Of a stretch of 64,000 bases of DNA, positions 16,002-23,828 are shown piece after piece (the stretch's first letter is position 1; the number at the start of each line of letters is the position of its first letter). A model generated the notes under the pieces. It was given only the letters and a program-made list of their open reading frames with translations. It made no database searches and was not told the origin of the DNA. This DNA comes from Elusimicrobiaceae bacterium (GTDB lineage: Bacteria > Elusimicrobiota > Elusimicrobia > Elusimicrobiales > Elusimicrobiaceae): positions 234,134 through 298,133 of the forward strand of contig JAFYXM010000010.1 in assembly GCA_017546175.1 (NCBI GenBank), in the 5' to 3' direction. The translations under genes were made by a program, and so were the position numbers.

Positions 16002-16829
16002 ATGCAAAAAACAGTAAAAGTAGGATCCATTAAAATTTCCAATCAACTCCCGCTGGTATTTATGGCGGGCACGTGCGTCATTGAAGGTGAGAAACATTAT
16101 ATTGACACCGTTAAAACCCTACAGAAAAATATTGCCAAAACAGGCCACCCTTATATCATCAAAGCTTCGTTTGACAAAGCCAACCGCACTTCACTATCTG
16201 CATATCGCGGGCCGGGCTTAGCCAAAGGATTGGCTATTTTGGAAAAAGCCAAAAAAGCCACCGGTCTTCCTTTAGTGGTAGATGTACATGAGCCGTGGCA
16301 AGCTGAAGAAGCTGCCAAAGTGGCTGACATGTTGCAAATTCCCGCTTTCTTGTGCCGCCAAACAGATTTGGTACTCGCTTGTGCTGCCACGGGTAAAGCC
16401 GTAAATATCAAAAAAGGTCAATTTTTAGCTCCTGCCGCCATGGAGCAAGTAATTAAAAAAATAGAATCTCAGGGAAACCGCAATATTTTGCTTACTGAGC
16501 GCGGTGCCAGCTTTGGCTACGGAGATTTGATTGTGGATATGCGGTCTTTGGAAATCATGAAACAATTTGGCTATCCGGTAATTTTTGATGCCACACATTC
16601 TGTGCAAAAACCCGGTGCCTTAGGTTCTGCCACCGGCGGAAACAGCGCCTTAGCCCCCATCTTGGCTAAAGCGGCCGTAGCTTTGGGTATTGCCGGCGTA
16701 TTTTTTGAAGCACACCCTAATCCCAAAGAATCCTTATCCGACGGCCCCAACTCTTTGGATATGAAACAATCAGCCCACATGGTCAAACAGCTTTGTGCTA
16801 TTGACGAAGTGGTTAAAAAATTTAAATAG
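16002..16829 (+). CDS. kdsA: 3-deoxy-8-phosphooctulonate synthase
   Basis: Condenses phosphoenolpyruvate with arabinose 5-phosphate to Kdo 8-phosphate, the first committed step of Kdo synthesis for lipid A core. 275 residues, the normal length. Characteristic segments are IKASFDKANRTS, FLCRQTDLVLACAATGKAVN, KKGQFLAP, FDATHSVQKPG and FFEAHPNP. The N-terminal AGTCVIEGE places a Cys where metal-dependent enzymes (Aquifex type) have a ligand and the E. coli type has Asn, so this should be a metal-dependent form. It opens the LPS operon kdsA-kdsD-lptC-lptA-lptB and appears to be translated from a leaderless mRNA. Confidence 0.95.
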   Translation: MQKTVKVGSIKISNQLPLVFMAGTCVIEGEKHYIDTVKTLQKNIAKTGHPYIIKASFDKANRTSLSAYRGPGLAKGLAILEKAKKATGLPLVVDVHEPWQAEEAAKVADMLQIPAFLCRQTDLVLACAATGKAVNIKKGQFLAPAAMEQVIKKIESQGNRNILLTERGASFGYGDLIVDMRSLEIMKQFGYPVIFDATHSVQKPGALGSATGGNSALAPILAKAAVALGIAGVFFEAHPNPKESLSDGPNSLDMKQSAHMVKQLCAIDEVVKKFK

Positions 16830-16836
16830 GAATCAT

Positions 16837-17004
16837 ATGGCTAACACTTTTTCTCCCACAATTTCTTGGTACGCAAAAGTGTTGGCCATTGTTTTGGTTT
16901 TTTGCATAGCGGCTTTTTTTACGTTGTCTTTTACCGTAAAAAAGCTTCCCCCGTCTTACCAACTTAAACAGCCCGCGCCGGAAATTACCCCGTGGCTAAA
17001 CTGA
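16837..17004 (+). CDS. 55-residue single-span membrane protein in the LPS operon
   Basis: Starts 7 bases after kdsA with TAGGA in front, and ends 11 bases before kdsD. One membrane helix (about 12-32, YAKVLAIVLVFCIAAFFTLS), then a short outside tail rich in Pro (KKLPPSYQLKQPAPEITPWL). It occupies a slot in a tightly packed operon, which supports it being real. I do not recognise the family; a role next to Kdo/LPS export is only inferred from position. Confidence 0.65.
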   Translation: MANTFSPTISWYAKVLAIVLVFCIAAFFTLSFTVKKLPPSYQLKQPAPEITPWLN

Positions 17005-17015
17005 AAGAGGCATGT

Positions 17016-18011
17016 ATGAAATACAATGAAAAAGATGTTTTGAAAATTGCCAGAAACGTTTTAGACATTGAACATAAAGCATTGGAACTGAGCCGCAAGA
17101 GTTTAGACGAAAATTTTTTAAAAGCCGTCAAGGCCTGTGCCGAAACCAAAGGCCGCGTCGTGATTTTGGGCATTGGTAAAAGCGGCCTTATCGGACGCAA
17201 AATTGCCGCTACACTGGCCTCTACCGGCACTCCTTCTTTCTTTGTGCACCCCGTGGAAGCCTTACACGGAGATTTGGGCATGATTATGAGCGGAGACGTA
17301 ATTTTAGCACTTTCTTTCTCCGGTCAGACCGAAGAAATTAACCGTATTCTCCCCTCTTTGGCTCGCCGCAAACTGACCATTATTTCCATGACGGGACACG
17401 AAAACTCAAAACTGGCACAAATGTCGGATATTCATGTCAAAATTTATATTGACCACGAAGCCTGCCCGTATAATTTGGCCCCCACCGCCTCCACCACTGC
17501 CACCTTAGCCGTGGGCGATGCACTGGCGGTGTGCCTTATGAAAATAAAACACTTTGAAAAAACCGATTTTGCCATGTTCCACCCCGGCGGATCTTTGGGA
17601 AAACTCTTAACGCAACACGTCAAAGATTTGATGCGCCAAGGCAAAAATAATCCCACTGTTTCTGAAAAAGCAACCGTAAAAGATGCCTTGCTCGTGATGA
17701 CTAAAAGCAATGCCGCCGGTGCCACCAGCATTGTAGATAAGAAAGGCAAACTCTTGGGTTATTTTACAGACGGAGACTTGCGCCGAGAACTGCAAAAAGG
17801 TCAAGATGTGATTAACAAAAACATCACTGACGTAATGACCCGCAACCCCCATTATATTCTAGACACCGCTGCGGCCATAGAAGCGGCAAAAATGATTCAC
17901 TCTACCCATGTAGATAATATCCCTGTACTCAACAAATCTGGTAAAGTGGTGGGTATCATTGATGAGAAAGACTTGATAGAATTTATCGCTCTATTGGATA
18001 AGAAAGCATGA
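17016..18011 (+). CDS. kdsD: Arabinose-5-phosphate isomerase (SIS + CBS)
   Basis: Interconverts ribulose 5-phosphate and arabinose 5-phosphate, supplying the substrate for KdsA. 331 residues from the ATG at 17016 (AGAGG in front). A GTG at 16992 overlaps the previous gene and is less likely. The SIS domain at about 35-190 shows VVILGIGKSGLIGRKIAATL, HPVEALHGDLGMI, LSFSGQTEEI and NLAPTASTTATLAVGDALAV. Two CBS motifs follow (about 205-325; NPTVSEKATVKDAL, IEAAKMIHSTHVDNIPVL). Located directly behind kdsA, with its stop overlapping the lptC-like start. Confidence 0.95.
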   Translation: MKYNEKDVLKIARNVLDIEHKALELSRKSLDENFLKAVKACAETKGRVVILGIGKSGLIGRKIAATLASTGTPSFFVHPVEALHGDLGMIMSGDVILALSFSGQTEEINRILPSLARRKLTIISMTGHENSKLAQMSDIHVKIYIDHEACPYNLAPTASTTATLAVGDALAVCLMKIKHFEKTDFAMFHPGGSLGKLLTQHVKDLMRQGKNNPTVSEKATVKDALLVMTKSNAAGATSIVDKKGKLLGYFTDGDLRRELQKGQDVINKNITDVMTRNPHYILDTAAAIEAAKMIHSTHVDNIPVLNKSGKVVGIIDEKDLIEFIALLDKKA

Positions 18012-18541
18012 AAAAATTAGTATTCTTACTTTCCTTGGCATTTTGTTTATCGGCTTGTTCGGCAGAGGAAGAAAAAACAGCCGGCGAGGACCTTCAACGC
18101 GCCGAAAATGTAACTTTGTTTGAATCTAAAGACAGCCAGCACAAATGGATGCTGCGCGCCGAGAAAGTAGATTTTGACGATTTAAACAGCGCCGTTCTGC
18201 ACAACCCTCACCTTTTGTTGCGTGAAAACGGAAAAGACAGCGCCGAAGTCAGCGGGCAACGAGGCACCTTTGACTATGCCAAAAAATTAGTCAGCATTGA
18301 GGGAAATGCGTTAGTAAAATCTTTTACCGAGCAAGTTACTTTAGCCACAGATCGCTTTTTCTATGATGTGGATAAAGACCGTATTTGGTCCGACAAAAAA
18401 ACGATTGTCACCAGAGCAACTGCTAAAATTACGGCCCGCGGCGGTATAGAGACAGACTCTAAACTGACCCAGATAGAGTTTAAAAAACAAAGCACACAAC
18501 TTCCTAAAAATTTGAAAGAAGTACAAGGGGTACGTCCATGA
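18008..18541 (+). CDS. lptC: LptC-like LPS export lipoprotein
   Basis: 177 residues. A lipoprotein signal (LSLAFCLSAC, lipobox LSAC) is followed by an LptC/DUF1239-type beta-jellyroll domain: RAENVTLFESKDSQHKWMLR, then EVSGQRGTFDYAKKLVSIEG. LptC hands LPS from the LptBFG extractor to LptA. The lipid anchor differs from the transmembrane anchor of E. coli LptC. The start overlaps the kdsD stop (ATGA) and the stop overlaps the next start (ATGA), so the three genes are coupled. Confidence 0.8.
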   Translation: MKKLVFLLSLAFCLSACSAEEEKTAGEDLQRAENVTLFESKDSQHKWMLRAEKVDFDDLNSAVLHNPHLLLRENGKDSAEVSGQRGTFDYAKKLVSIEGNALVKSFTEQVTLATDRFFYDVDKDRIWSDKKTIVTRATAKITARGGIETDSKLTQIEFKKQSTQLPKNLKEVQGVRP

Positions 18542-19455
18542 AAAAACTGATTTCCTTGGTCTTTCTTTGTGTTTTTGCTGCCTGTTTAACGGGATGTTTT
18601 TCCATTAAAAACCAACAAGAAATCACCGTTAAAGGACCAGATTTGACTGCCGCCAAAAAGGTACTCCAACAAAAAACCCAGCAACTCAAAATGCCCAAAA
18701 GCCAACTGCCGGAAGTCTTGGGCGGAGTGGTATACAGCGACCGTTGGATTGTGTATAAAGAAAAAGAGGAAGAAGAATTTGAAGGAAATGTCAGTTACGA
18801 TAACGGCATCTATATTTTCCGCGCTCAATATGCGCTTTCTCAACGCAAGAAAAACCTTTTTACGGCCAAAGATTCCGTTTATATCAGAAAAAATGAATCT
18901 GCCAAATCTTATTACGAACTATATGCAGACAAGGCCGCTTACAACTATGCCACCGGCGAAGGATATGCTCAAGCCAATAAAAAACGCAGCATCACATTGG
19001 TTTATAAAAACTCACAGGGAGATTTAATTACCGCCTTAGCCCAGCGTGCTGATTTTAACACCAAAGAAGAAACCTATGTATTAAGTGGAAACGTTCACGT
19101 TACGCACATAGACAGTTTAGGCAAAAAAAGCACATTACAAGCCGACAAAATTTCTGCCAAACAAAAAGAAAATTATGCTCTTTTGCAAGGAAACGCCATT
19201 GTACAAAGCCAAGATTATACACTTCGCTCCGAAACAATAGAATACGACGGCAATCAAAAAATGGCCTATGCCTATGGGGGCCGGCCTTTGGCTGACGGAA
19301 AAACGCAAGAGGGCACATTTGCTATAATAGCAGACAAGGTATCGGCTGAAACGGACAGCCACAAAATTAAGCTTTCCGGTCAGGTGCAGGGTTGGATTGT
19401 ATCGGACCAAATCAATAACTCAAAAGCCAATGAATCTTTTGACGGTTCATTTTAG
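18538..19455 (+). CDS. LptA/OstA-like LPS transport protein
   Basis: 305 residues, with a lipoprotein-type signal (FAACLTGC). The body is a repetitive beta-jellyroll: GGVVYSDRWIVYKEKEEEEF, LSGNVHVTHID, LQADKISAKQKENYALLQGN. This is the OstA-like fold that forms the LPS bridge across the periplasm. It is much longer than E. coli LptA (about 185 residues), so it may span more repeats or correspond to a stand-alone LptD N-domain. It sits between the lptC-like gene and lptB. The large LptD barrel and LptF/G are not in this window. Confidence 0.75.
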   Translation: MKKLISLVFLCVFAACLTGCFSIKNQQEITVKGPDLTAAKKVLQQKTQQLKMPKSQLPEVLGGVVYSDRWIVYKEKEEEEFEGNVSYDNGIYIFRAQYALSQRKKNLFTAKDSVYIRKNESAKSYYELYADKAAYNYATGEGYAQANKKRSITLVYKNSQGDLITALAQRADFNTKEETYVLSGNVHVTHIDSLGKKSTLQADKISAKQKENYALLQGNAIVQSQDYTLRSETIEYDGNQKMAYAYGGRPLADGKTQEGTFAIIADKVSAETDSHKIKLSGQVQGWIVSDQINNSKANESFDGSF

Positions 19456-19463
19456 GATAGACT

Positions 19464-20183
19464 ATGGAACTGCGCAGCAACAGCATTGTGAAAGTATATA
19501 AAGACCGTATGGTCGTAAAAGGGGTGGATATTCACGTTAAATCTGGTGAAATCGTGGGCCTTTTAGGTCCCAACGGAGCCGGCAAAACCACCACTTTCTA
19601 TATGATGGTAGGTTTTATCCGCCCGACTCAAGGTCAAGTATTTATAGACAATCAAGAAGTTACCCAACTGCCCATGTACGAACGGGCCAGACACGGTTTG
19701 GGTTACTTGGCACAAGAGCCCACCATTTTTAAAGGTCTTACGGTGGAAGAAAATTTACTCGCCGTTTTGGAACGCATTTTAGATGACAAAAAAGAGCAGA
19801 AACGCCGCGTGGAAGAGCTGCTTAGCGAGTTTGGCCTAAGCAAACTGGCCAAACAAAAAGCATGGACGCTCTCCGGCGGAGAAAAACGCCGTATGGAAAT
19901 TGCCCGCTGCATGATCAGCAATCCCAAAATCATCTTGCTAGACGAACCCTTCGTAGGCATTGACCCGATTACCGTATCTGATTTACGCCAAATGATTTTT
20001 AAACTTAAAGACAAAGGCATCGGTGTATTAATCACAGATCACAATGTCCGTGAAACCTTGCCGCTGACCGAACGCGCCTATCTTATCTATGACGGTAAAA
20101 TCTTGGTAGAGGGTGATCAAAATACCTTGGTCAATGACCCCAATGCCCGTAAGCTCTATTTGGGCGAAGATTTTAAAATGTAG
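19464..20183 (+). CDS. lptB: LPS export ABC ATPase LptB
   Basis: Cytosolic ATPase that powers LPS extraction and transport. 239 residues, the family length. Walker A GPNGAGKTTTFYM, Q-loop YLAQEPTIFKGL, signature LSGGEKRRMEIAR, Walker B IILLDEPFVGIDP and switch His in ITDHNVRET are all present. The reading ends LYLGEDFKM, very close to the E. coli LptB C-terminus. GGA lies ahead of the ATG. Nine bases separate it from the LptA-like gene. Confidence 0.95.
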   Translation: MELRSNSIVKVYKDRMVVKGVDIHVKSGEIVGLLGPNGAGKTTTFYMMVGFIRPTQGQVFIDNQEVTQLPMYERARHGLGYLAQEPTIFKGLTVEENLLAVLERILDDKKEQKRRVEELLSEFGLSKLAKQKAWTLSGGEKRRMEIARCMISNPKIILLDEPFVGIDPITVSDLRQMIFKLKDKGIGVLITDHNVRETLPLTERAYLIYDGKILVEGDQNTLVNDPNARKLYLGEDFKM

Positions 20184-20194
20184 GTTTTTAGTCC

Positions 20195-21022
20195 ATGACT
20201 GCCGATTATAAAAACGTCATAAAAAGCCTGCAAAGCACCTTTAGTAAGGCTTTTTATGACCAAGTCCAGCACATCCCCTCTGCCGAAAATATCGTAGCTT
20301 TATTTGACGGTTTTCGCGCGCTTTTGTGCCAATATACTTTGTGTAACACGGGGCAGAATCAACAGGTACTTCTTAAAAAATATGCAGCCGAATTGGAACA
20401 GGAAATACTGCACTCTTTGTGCCTGTTCTGCCAAGAGAAAACAGACTGCTCCTCCTGCCAACAAAAGGCCGCGCGCATTACGGCAGATTTTATTGAAGCT
20501 TTGCCCGAAATTCAGAACTTATTAATTTCCGATATCCGTGCCGCTTACGAAGGGGATCCAGCCGCCGTGGACGAAATAGAAACGCTGCTTTGCTACCCCG
20601 GAGTTTTGGCCATTACTTATCAGCGCATGGCACACTTTTTGTATCAGCAAGGGGTATCGGTGGTACCGCGCATTATTACCGAGCATGCCCACAGCTTAAC
20701 CGGTATTGACATACACCCCGGCGCCCAAATCGGTCCGGCATTTTTCATTGACCACGGAACGGGGGTGGTGATTGGAGAAACCTGTGTCATCGGAGCCAAT
20801 GTAAAGCTCTATCAGGGTGTTACCTTGGGGGCAAAGAGTTTTCCGCTAGATGCAAACGGAAACCCCGTCAAAGGCATTAAACGACATCCTAACTTAGAAG
20901 ACAATGTAATTATTTATGCCGAAACTACCGTTTTAGGTGACATCACTATTGGGGAAGGATCCGTCATCGGAGCCAATAAATGGATCACACAAGACGTCCC
21001 CCCTCACAGTAAAATCAATTAA
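20195..21022 (+). CDS. cysE: Serine O-acetyltransferase
   Basis: Makes O-acetylserine from serine and acetyl-CoA for cysteine synthesis. 275 residues: a helical N-terminal part (about 1-130), then DIRAAYEGDPAAVDEIETLL and the left-handed beta-helix (GIDIHPGAQIGPAFFIDHGT, GVVIGETCVIGANVKLYQGV, TLGAKSF). The His in DHGTG and the His in the HPNLEDN segment match the active site. An N-terminal insert has four Cys (CLFCQEKTDCSSCQ) with paired spacing, possibly a metal site; this is not general in CysE. It is the last gene of the LPS operon, 11 bases after lptB, followed by a strong terminator. cysK is not nearby. Confidence 0.9.
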   Translation: MTADYKNVIKSLQSTFSKAFYDQVQHIPSAENIVALFDGFRALLCQYTLCNTGQNQQVLLKKYAAELEQEILHSLCLFCQEKTDCSSCQQKAARITADFIEALPEIQNLLISDIRAAYEGDPAAVDEIETLLCYPGVLAITYQRMAHFLYQQGVSVVPRIITEHAHSLTGIDIHPGAQIGPAFFIDHGTGVVIGETCVIGANVKLYQGVTLGAKSFPLDANGNPVKGIKRHPNLEDNVIIYAETTVLGDITIGEGSVIGANKWITQDVPPHSKIN

Positions 21023-21029
21023 TTTCCAC

Positions 21030-21067
21030 AAAAAACAGCGCAACCGTTTTTGGTTGCGCTGTTTTTT
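21030..21067. terminator. Bidirectional terminator
   Basis: AAAAAACAGCGCAACC / GGTTGCGCTGTTTTTT, a 16-bp stem including the A/T arms. It serves the LPS-cysE operon (plus) and the pilin trio (minus). Confidence 0.9.
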
Positions 21068-21080
21068 TGCTCTGCAAAGA

Positions 21081-21587
21081 TCAGTTACAAGATCCAAAAC
21101 TGATAGAATTCATACCATAGGTATCACAGCTACCCGAGGTACCGTCCGTGCAAAAAAACTTTTCGCCCACTTGACGGTAGGCATTACAAACGGCCGTGCT
21201 GTTACTTGTCGGGTCGGCTGCCGTTCCGCAATACTCTGCTCCGGTTTCTCCCAAATAAAGAAATGCCGTTCCTGCATTATCCCCTTTTTTGCGTATGGCA
21301 CAAACGGCATTAGCAAACCCGCCCGGCTTCATACGATAGGCAAAATCAGAAGTATCATTAAAAGAGGAATCTAACTGACTTTTAGAGAAAGAACCGTCGT
21401 AATCTACCATATTCCGATCGTCCATGACGCGCAATTTAGATTCCAACATACGTTTTAGCGTAATGCTGACTTCGGCAATGCGGGACTTTTCCACCGCGCG
21501 CTCATACATCGGCACAGCCATGGTTACTAAAATAGTTAAAATCATGACCGCCACCAAAATTTCAGGCATTGTAAACCCTTTTTTCAT
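21081..21587 (-). CDS. Type IV pilin-like protein, third of a tandem trio
   Basis: 168 residues from the ATG at 21587, which has AGGAGG in front; the reading up to 21644 overlaps the previous gene and lacks a pilin start. Prepilin signal MKKG/FTMPEILVAVMILTILV with Glu5. Eight Cys lie in the globular part, ending with KFFCTDGTSGSCDTYG, the C-terminal motif shared with its two neighbours. Last gene of the cluster, 8 bases after the previous stop. Confidence 0.88.
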   Translation of the reverse strand: MKKGFTMPEILVAVMILTILVTMAVPMYERAVEKSRIAEVSITLKRMLESKLRVMDDRNMVDYDGSFSKSQLDSSFNDTSDFAYRMKPGGFANAVCAIRKKGDNAGTAFLYLGETGAEYCGTAADPTSNSTAVCNAYRQVGEKFFCTDGTSGSCDTYGMNSISFGSCN

Positions 21588-21595
21588 ACTTCCTC

Positions 21596-22039
21596 CTAGT
21601 CTAAACCGTACACATTGCAAGATTCCGGATCTCTGTCCGTACATAAAAACTCAGATCCCGTAAAAACAAAATCAGCTTTGTAATTACCTTCCAACTTTCT
21701 TATATTTACATTGCAATTACCGGAAATAGTATAAACAAAACCTTTTCCCAGTACTCCGTTTGAGGCTATATTAAAACCCAGCGGAAGCACGTCTACTCCC
21801 ACCACGTCTAAATCATCTATTTGCTTTTTACTGGCAGGCAAATCAACCCAGCTTTCCACACCAAATTCAGCCACTAAGCGCTCACAGGAATCGTATAAAG
21901 ACTTGGCCATTGCCTGTGCCTTGGTAAAGCGGCCCTTCTCCATAATCTTGCGATACTGCGGAATAGCCACAGAGGACAAAATTCCCACAATAATTACTAC
22001 CGTCAGCATTTCCATCAAAGAAAACCCTTTTTTATTCAT
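21596..22039 (-). CDS. Type IV pilin-like protein, second of a tandem trio
   Basis: 147 residues from the ATG at 22039 (AAGGAG in front). Prepilin signal MNKKG/FSLMEMLTVVIIVGILSS. C-terminal motif EFLCTDRDPESCNVYG matches those of the flanking pilins although the middle is unrelated, so the three are old duplicates with diverged bodies. 10 bases after the upstream pilin stop. Confidence 0.88.
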   Translation of the reverse strand: MNKKGFSLMEMLTVVIIVGILSSVAIPQYRKIMEKGRFTKAQAMAKSLYDSCERLVAEFGVESWVDLPASKKQIDDLDVVGVDVLPLGFNIASNGVLGKGFVYTISGNCNVNIRKLEGNYKADFVFTGSEFLCTDRDPESCNVYGLD

Positions 22040-22049
22040 ATTTGCTCCT

Positions 22050-22538
22050 TTATAATTGATTCCATGTATCTGCGCCCCAAATTTTGCAAACTTTGTGTCC
22101 TTCGGGCTTACACATAAATTCACGACCGTTAAAGCCTATTTCAGCTGTATTTTGATAGGTCCCTTTGATAGGATGGGCGACAATTAAATTACCCCCGTCA
22201 TATAGATCGGGATACATTTCATACGTAAAGTTTTCTGTTTTTAAGATCCCCGTACGTATTCCCGTTTTGGAAGAAGGCATATAAGTCCCTTTTATGGTAA
22301 TATCTAGCTTATCAAAGCCAAACCCCTGTCCGCTAGATAGCGCTGCTCTATAGGAAGGAAGCTGTTTTTGCCAAAGCAATCTCTCTTGCGATTCATGAAT
22401 AGCACGCAGCAGTGTTTGCACTTCTGCCACACGCGCGCGCTCCACGGAGCGTTTGTAATTAGGCAAAGCAATAGAGCTTAAAATACCTATAATAAGCACC
22501 ACTACCAAAAGTTCAATCAATGTAAACCCTTTTTTCAT
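22050..22538 (-). CDS. Type IV pilin-like protein, first of a tandem trio
   Basis: 162 residues, prepilin signal MKKG/FTLIELLVVVLIIGILSS, Glu5 present. C-terminal motif EFMCKPEGHKVCKIWG. GAGAGA-type purine stretch (AAGGAGAG) before the ATG. Heads the three-gene minus-strand cluster that ends at the shared terminator at 21030-21067. Confidence 0.9.
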   Translation of the reverse strand: MKKGFTLIELLVVVLIIGILSSIALPNYKRSVERARVAEVQTLLRAIHESQERLLWQKQLPSYRAALSSGQGFGFDKLDITIKGTYMPSSKTGIRTGILKTENFTYEMYPDLYDGGNLIVAHPIKGTYQNTAEIGFNGREFMCKPEGHKVCKIWGADTWNQL

Positions 22539-22621
22539 AGTTTTTCTCTCCTTAGACCATCGTCTTAACCATTATAACTAAATTTTACCCTTTCCCGCCA
22601 CCTGATTTGTAAAGCGAAATT

Positions 22622-22672
22622 TGCTATGATACTTAATGGCCCGGGTAGGTAACCATAAATTTTCGGGCGGGG
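22622..22672 (+). promoter_or_regulatory. Extended -10 promoter and short leader of guaC
   Basis: TGC plus TATGAT (22625-22630), sharing AAATTTGCTATGAT with the kdsA promoter. The predicted leader (about 40 bases) contains CCCG...CGGG and a small GGT/ACC stem, with the Shine-Dalgarno GGGGTGAG next to the right arm. It does not match a purine riboswitch, so regulation is only possible. Confidence 0.5.
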
Positions 22673-22678
22673 TGAGTT

Positions 22679-23782
22679 ATGAGAATTCAAGACGATATAC
22701 AATTAGATTATTGCGACGTTCTTTTACGTCCGAAACGGTCCGCCTTAGCTTCGCGCTCTCAGGTGGATATTATCCGCAAATATACTTTTAAATGGTGTCC
22801 GAAAACCATTGAAGCTACAGGTATTATTTCCGCCAACATGTTTACCACCGGTACCATGGAAATCGCGCGCGAAATGCAAAAACAAAAGCTTTTCACTGCG
22901 CTGCACAAACACTACTCTGCCGAAGAACTGTTGGCTTTTTTGAAAGAGAATGCCAAACAATTCGGCAATAATGATTTAATTTTCATCAGCTCCGGCGTGT
23001 CCGATACCGATTACGAAAAACTCCAAACCGTCATGAAAAGCGGACTGGTGGACAATATTTGTATTGACGTAGCCAACGGTTACTCTCCTTACTTGGTCAA
23101 CTATGTCCAAAAAGTACGCACCGCTTGGCCGCAAGCTTTAATCATGGCCGGCAACGTGGTAACGGGCGACATGTGCGAAGATTTAATTTTAAGCGGAGCC
23201 GATATCGTAAAAGTAGGCATCGGCCCCGGCTCTGTATGCACGACGCGCAAATTAACCGGTGTAGGCAGACCGCAGTTTTCCACCGTTATTGAATGTGCTG
23301 ACGCGGCCCACGGCGTAAGCGGTATGGTCTGCGCTGACGGCGGCTGTACCGTACCGGGTGACGTGTGCAAAAGCTTTTGCGCAGGGGCAGACTTCGTGAT
23401 GTTGGGCGGCATGTTGGCCGGACATGAGGAAAGCGCCGGCGAACTTTGCACCAAACATTTCCAAACCGGTGAAGTAGACCTGATTGACGATAAAACCTGT
23501 GCCATGAAGCTAACTGAAAAACAATACAAAAAGTTCTATGGCATGAGCTCTGAGTATGCCCAAGAGGCCCATTACGGCGGCATGAAGAAATACCGCGCCA
23601 GCGAAGGGAAAGTGGTAGAAATTCTGTTCCGCGGTCCTATTGAACATACCTTACTGGCCATTTTAGGCGGTTTGCGCAGCTGTATGACCTACATCGGTGC
23701 TAAACGCCTCAAAGATATGCCCAAATGTGCCACGTTCTACCGCGTGAACAGACAGCTTAACAATATCTTTGGCGAAGAATAA
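22679..23782 (+). CDS. guaC: GMP reductase
   Basis: NADPH-dependent reductive deamination of GMP to IMP, letting guanine nucleotides re-enter the adenine branch. 367 residues, a little longer than E. coli GuaC (347). The IMPDH/GMPR barrel shows the catalytic Cys in VGIGPGSVCTTR, the phosphate loop CADGGCTVPGDVCK and FVMLGGMLAGHEES, and the GMPR-type flap YGMSSEYAQEAHYGG. The C-terminal CMTYIGAKRLKDM is typical of GMPR. No CBS insert, unlike IMPDH. Preceded by a Shine-Dalgarno sequence and followed by a terminator. Confidence 0.93.
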   Translation: MRIQDDIQLDYCDVLLRPKRSALASRSQVDIIRKYTFKWCPKTIEATGIISANMFTTGTMEIAREMQKQKLFTALHKHYSAEELLAFLKENAKQFGNNDLIFISSGVSDTDYEKLQTVMKSGLVDNICIDVANGYSPYLVNYVQKVRTAWPQALIMAGNVVTGDMCEDLILSGADIVKVGIGPGSVCTTRKLTGVGRPQFSTVIECADAAHGVSGMVCADGGCTVPGDVCKSFCAGADFVMLGGMLAGHEESAGELCTKHFQTGEVDLIDDKTCAMKLTEKQYKKFYGMSSEYAQEAHYGGMKKYRASEGKVVEILFRGPIEHTLLAILGGLRSCMTYIGAKRLKDMPKCATFYRVNRQLNNIFGEE

Positions 23783-23800
23783 AATTCTCACTCATCAACA

Positions 23801-23828
23801 AACGCCGCCTCGCAAGGGGCGGCGTTTT
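23801..23828 (+). terminator. Terminator after guaC
   Basis: AACGCCGCC, 8-base loop, GGCGGCGTT followed by TT. Confidence 0.85.

Noticed and set aside
22050..22538. Tandem pilins as a silent-cassette (antigenic variation) locus
   Set aside because: All three have start codons, Shine-Dalgarno sites and complete signals, and their bodies are not similar enough for gene conversion.
22640..22678. Purine riboswitch upstream of guaC
   Set aside because: The leader is only about 40 bases and lacks the three-way junction and conserved loops.
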